Assembly: GCF_000298075.1 (NCBI RefSeq)
Contig: NZ_JH815593.1
Location: 1,368,080 to 1,432,079, forward strand
Length of the DNA stretch: 64,000 nt
Direction of reading: 5' to 3'
DNA from: Staphylococcus massiliensis CCUG 55927
GTDB lineage: Bacteria; Bacillota; Bacilli; Staphylococcales; Staphylococcaceae
The notes below the pieces were generated by a model. That model made no database searches, was not told the origin of the DNA, and saw only the letters and a list, made by a program, of their open reading frames with translations. The translations under genes were made by a program, and so were the position numbers. Shown here piece by piece: positions 61,553-64,000 of this stretch (its first letter is position 1; each line of letters begins with the position of its first letter).

Positions 61553-63040
61553 CTATTCAATGGCTGACTTTAGTGTGATTTTAAAGTGAACGCCTCTTTC
61601 GGTCTCAATATTTTCAAAGTGCCCGTCATGAAATTTTACGGCATCTAAAATGACTGAAAACCCTAATCCATGATTCTCATGGTTCACTTTAGTCGTCTTA
61701 TTTTCTGTAGAAGCAAGTTCGAAATCTTTTATTCCTTTTCCATCATCATAATAATGTAACTGAATGCCATGTTCCATTTCGAAAAGCTCTATTTTGATAT
61801 ACGGATGTTTAATATTATGTTCAATACTATTTTCGATGAGGTTCATTAGCATACGCTCAATATAGAGTTGGTTACCGTAGAAATGCATATCAGACGTATG
61901 ATTGACCACTTCGATTTGATCGTACTGAATGGTAGTCGTGATACGATTAATCGTTTCTTCAATCGAAAACTTCTCCTTATGTTTTGCCATCTGACTTGTT
62001 TCAGATTTAAAGTTTTCATTTAGACTCTCGATTAAACCATTCATGTATTCAGCTTTTTTAATAATCAGGTCATTGTATTGGGGCAGCATTTCTGGTTTAA
62101 CCGTTAATATTTTTGCGTAGCCATATATAGATGTAAGCGGTGATTTTAAATCATGAGACATTTGTCCTAACCACTTTTGCTTATAATAGTTAATCTGGCT
62201 ACGGTACATACTATCTTGAACAAGCTTTTGATTTAGCTCAGTAATTGAATAATCGAGTTCGCGATATAACTTCTTAGAGCGACGTGATATCGTCTTATTC
62301 CCAGGTTTATAAAGCTTACCTTCTGACAAGTTCTCAATCCAAGCAAGGTAGTATTTTAACGGTTTCGACAGTTTAAGTGAGATTAAAAATGCGATTAAAC
62401 TTGCCAAAAGTATATTAATAACTAGGGCTCCAACGAGAGTTAAAATCATTATCTTATATGCTTTCATTTCGTTTGGTTTATTTGAAGATATAGGGCCAGT
62501 TGAATTATCTTTAAATTCGAAAGGAGTATAAAGCTCATTAGAATGAAACTTAATTTTATTATTTTCTAAATATATTTTTTCAGGATTATAGCTACGTATA
62601 TATAAGCTTTTAATGATACGTGTCGTATCAAGTTCTCTTAAGTTTTTAACTTTAACTGGTTTCGCCTTTTTACTTATAATGACACCATTCACATTCTTCT
62701 TCCATGGCATGATTCGAGTTGAATGATAACGTGTCGCAATTCTCTCCTTAAGTTGTCTTCCTTTTTTGGGATATAGCTCCTTACCTTTATCATTGATAAG
62801 ATAAAACTCAAGATTCTCTTCCCTTAGATTATCTTTAAAATCTTTAGAAATTTGATAAGCACCATCTTTTTTATCTACATTAAACTCAAAGTACATTTCA
62901 TCTATAATCTCAATATTGTCGCTTTGACTATAGACAATTTGGAAAAGCAAAATAAAAAATACGACTACTGAAAGTATAACTGTAGTAATGAAAAAAAGCG
63001 CCAAATACTTAATGAACGTCCATGTGAGTCGTTTATTCAT
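61553..63040 (-). CDS. Sensor histidine kinase with large extracellular domain
   Basis: 495 residues. TM1 about 12-37; an extracellular sensor of about 155 residues rich in Lys (PKKGRQLKER, SKKAKPVKVKNL); TM2 about 196-222; a HAMP-like linker. The HisKA domain has His296 in MSHDLKSPLTS. The HATPase domain has NLIENSIEHN (N box), YYDDGKGIKD (G1) and NHGLGFSVI (G2). It is complete and should phosphorylate the adjacent response regulator. The stimulus is unknown. It is not one of the small intramembrane-sensing BceS-type kinases. Start codon overlaps the regulator stop. Confidence 0.92.
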   Translation of the reverse strand: MNKRLTWTFIKYLALFFITTVILSVVVFFILLFQIVYSQSDNIEIIDEMYFEFNVDKKDGAYQISKDFKDNLREENLEFYLINDKGKELYPKKGRQLKERIATRYHSTRIMPWKKNVNGVIISKKAKPVKVKNLRELDTTRIIKSLYIRSYNPEKIYLENNKIKFHSNELYTPFEFKDNSTGPISSNKPNEMKAYKIMILTLVGALVINILLASLIAFLISLKLSKPLKYYLAWIENLSEGKLYKPGNKTISRRSKKLYRELDYSITELNQKLVQDSMYRSQINYYKQKWLGQMSHDLKSPLTSIYGYAKILTVKPEMLPQYNDLIIKKAEYMNGLIESLNENFKSETSQMAKHKEKFSIEETINRITTTIQYDQIEVVNHTSDMHFYGNQLYIERMLMNLIENSIEHNIKHPYIKIELFEMEHGIQLHYYDDGKGIKDFELASTENKTTKVNHENHGLGFSVILDAVKFHDGHFENIETERGVHFKITLKSAIE

Positions 63041-63705
63041 TATGACAAGCTCCTATAAATATAGCCCTTACCTCTTACAGTTTGAATAAGTTCAGGCGTT
63101 CTTGGATTTTGTTCTACCTTTTTCCTTAATGTACGAATATGTACCATAAGTGTATTGTCATCGAGGGCCGTATGGTACCCCCAAACATGTTCATACAGTT
63201 GTTCTTTAGACAGAATTTGATTCTGATTTACAATAAAATAATGTAACAACTCGTACTCACGATATGTTAAATAAACCTTCTCCTCATTGTTATAAACTTC
63301 AGTCGTATCTAAATTAACCGTTAAATGTTGGTTACGATGTAAGGTCTTCTTTTTAATATGTGCTTTAACACGGTAGGACAACTCCAAAGGATCAAAAGGC
63401 TTTTTCACATAATCAATCGCACCATGTTCGAACCCTTTATAAACGTCGAGTTCTGTGTCCTTAGCGGACACAACGATTATTTTAGTTTCGGTTGATTTAA
63501 TATATTTAATTAATTCGTAACCACTTTCAGATTTCAAATTAATATCTAATAAAATCACATCATAATAGTAAGTTTCAAGCATCTCTTTACCACTTGAAAT
63601 ATCGTCGGCAGTATGAACTTCTCCAATTTCTTTAGAAGTTAAAGCTATTTTAATTAATTCCTGAATATCTAAATCATCTTCAATAATTAATACTTTAGAA
63701 TTCAT
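63040..63705 (-). CDS. OmpR/PhoB-family response regulator
   Basis: About 221 residues. The receiver domain has VLIIEDDLDIQ (acidic pocket), phospho-acceptor Asp54 in DVILLDINL, and VVSAKD/DYVKKPFD with the conserved Lys. The winged-helix effector domain has YLTYREYELLHYFI and DDNTLMVHIRTLRKKVE. First gene of the operon with the kinase. Of two adjacent ATG codons the second has better spacing from GAGGTGA. A direct-repeat motif 60-80 bp upstream fits an autoregulatory site. Confidence 0.94.
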   Translation of the reverse strand: MNSKVLIIEDDLDIQELIKIALTSKEIGEVHTADDISSGKEMLETYYYDVILLDINLKSESGYELIKYIKSTETKIIVVSAKDTELDVYKGFEHGAIDYVKKPFDPLELSYRVKAHIKKKTLHRNQHLTVNLDTTEVYNNEEKVYLTYREYELLHYFIVNQNQILSKEQLYEHVWGYHTALDDNTLMVHIRTLRKKVEQNPRTPELIQTVRGKGYIYRSLS

Positions 63706-63767
63706 CATGTCACCTCAATATTAATTCTACATATAAATATAGATAATTGATATTGGAGAATGTAGAT

Positions 63768-63787
63768 TTAAGATAGTTTTAAGATAG
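63768..63787. promoter_or_regulatory. Direct repeat TTAAGATAG-n2-TTAAGATAG, probable response-regulator site
   Basis: Two perfect 9-mers 11 bp apart, the spacing (one helical turn) preferred by OmpR/PhoB-type dimers. It lies between the divergent response regulator gene and the tiny ORF, 23 bp before a consensus TATAAT (63811-63816) that has no good -35. Confidence 0.65.
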
Positions 63788-63840
63788 ATATAAATACGAA
63801 TTAAATGCGTTATAATAAAGTATCCTATGAGGTGATATAA

Positions 63841-63888
63841 ATGAAACGAACTGAATTAAATATCGTCATTTGGAATTTAATTATGTAA
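63841..63888 (+). CDS. 15-codon ORF with promoter, RBS and terminator
   Basis: ATG to TAA encodes MKRTELNIVIWNLIM, too short for routine gene calling. GAGGTGAT ends 3-4 nt before the ATG. A TATAAT lies 25 bp upstream, and a hairpin (GAAGCTAGGA/TCCTAGCTTC) follows the stop at once. The peptide is amphipathic, with a basic start and a hydrophobic end. It could be a short peptide, a leader, or the coding part of a dual RNA. The response-regulator repeat sits at the position of its -35, so control by the adjacent two-component system is suggested. Confidence 0.4.
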   Translation: MKRTELNIVIWNLIM

Positions 63889-63917
63889 AAGAAGCTAGGA
63901 AGATTCCTAGCTTCTTC
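63887..63917. terminator. Terminator hairpin, probably bidirectional
   Basis: GAAGCTAGGA (63891-63900) and TCCTAGCTTC (63905-63914), extended by flanking A/T pairs. The T-run is better on the minus strand (TTCTTTTAC), where it would end the gene at the right edge. Confidence 0.7.
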
Positions 63918-63927
63918 TGTATTTCTA

Positions 63928-64000
63928 TTAACCTTGATAAAAGCTATCTTCATGCTCGTGATCAAGTACATCTTGGTCTGCTTGATAACCATTTAGTCTT
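63928..64000 (-). CDS. C-terminal end of a gene cut by the window edge
   Basis: The minus strand is open from the edge to a TAA at 63928 and encodes a C-terminus reading RLNGYQADQDVLDHEHEDSF and three more residues. It is Asp/Glu/His-rich and hydrophilic, followed by a terminator hairpin. Too little is visible to name it. Confidence 0.5.
   Translation of the reverse strand, partial: RLNGYQADQDVLDHEHEDSFYQG

Overview
The window is an AT-rich chromosomal segment of a low-GC Firmicute, most likely a Staphylococcus or a close relative in the Staphylococcaceae. The evidence is gene content and residue-level recognition. There is a capA-G/L-M-N capsule block of the S. aureus cap5/8 type, a class A sortase with TLITC, ScdA, MntABC with a divergent MntR, SdaAB/SdaAA with a PfoR-like protein, a YSIRK surface adhesin, and 5'-AAGGAG-type ribosome binding sites before nearly every gene. 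No tRNA, rRNA, IS transposase, phage gene or CRISPR array was seen.

Layout. 1-3.9 kb: MFS exporter with divergent LysR regulator, a secreted subtilase, a PH-domain protein. 4.4-6.7 kb: GNAT, a 0.9-kb convergent intergenic region packed with three hairpin arrays, then gtaB. 7-11.3 kb: a RocB-like M20 peptidase fused tail-to-tail with a decayed MSCRAMM adhesin (3' truncation plus one frameshift). 11.6-16.6 kb: a candidate small RNA, a small membrane protein, the serine dehydratase operon (perfect cre site) and an AlsT transporter. 17-19.5 kb: inositol-phosphatase-like, methyltransferase-like, YdeI and PhnA genes. 19.6-33.2 kb: a 13-gene capsule operon on the minus strand. 33.6-41 kb: scdA, AbgT transporter, a degenerate QueD-like protein, srtA, a tubby-like protein, and a thioesterase/phosphopantetheinyl transferase pair. 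41-46 kb: mntR and mntABC with promoter and operator, AlkA-like glycosylase, DUF488, a Ser/Glu repeat lipoprotein. 46.5-53.7 kb: three amino-acid-type transporters (AlsT, GltP-like, YkvI) and an ABC exporter. 53.8-60 kb: a frameshifted phosphoesterase, a DUF5067-like lipoprotein, ROK fructokinase, GNAT, DUF4064, a CPBP protease, and a zinc-binding lipoprotein under a Zur box. 60-64 kb: a short-chain dehydrogenase-like gene bracketed by 74-bp direct repeats, an M23 peptidase, a two-component system, a tiny ORF, and a gene cut by the right edge.

How the genes work together. Much of the window concerns the cell envelope: capsule synthesis, GtaB (UDP-glucose), sortase with a sortase-substrate-type adhesin, an M23 hydrolase beside a sensor kinase, and lipoproteins. 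A second theme is metal and nutrient uptake: Mn (MntR box TTAGGTTAACCTAA overlapping the start of mntABC), Zn (Zur box just after a -10), and amino-acid symporters with possible CodY boxes.

The most unusual material is non-coding. Five arrays of tandem hairpins with a 40-49-bp period have different arms; four of them have partly similar linkers. All sit between convergent genes. A second, dispersed family of about 97-256 bp ends in ACAGCATGCTTTCCTG and GAGTCAGCTGT. Its three short copies carry compensatory base changes in an internal stem (CCAGAG/CTCTGG, CCGGAG/CTCCGG, CCTGAG/CTCAGG), which is direct evidence for selection on a folded structure. All copies lie after gene ends rather than in divergent promoters.
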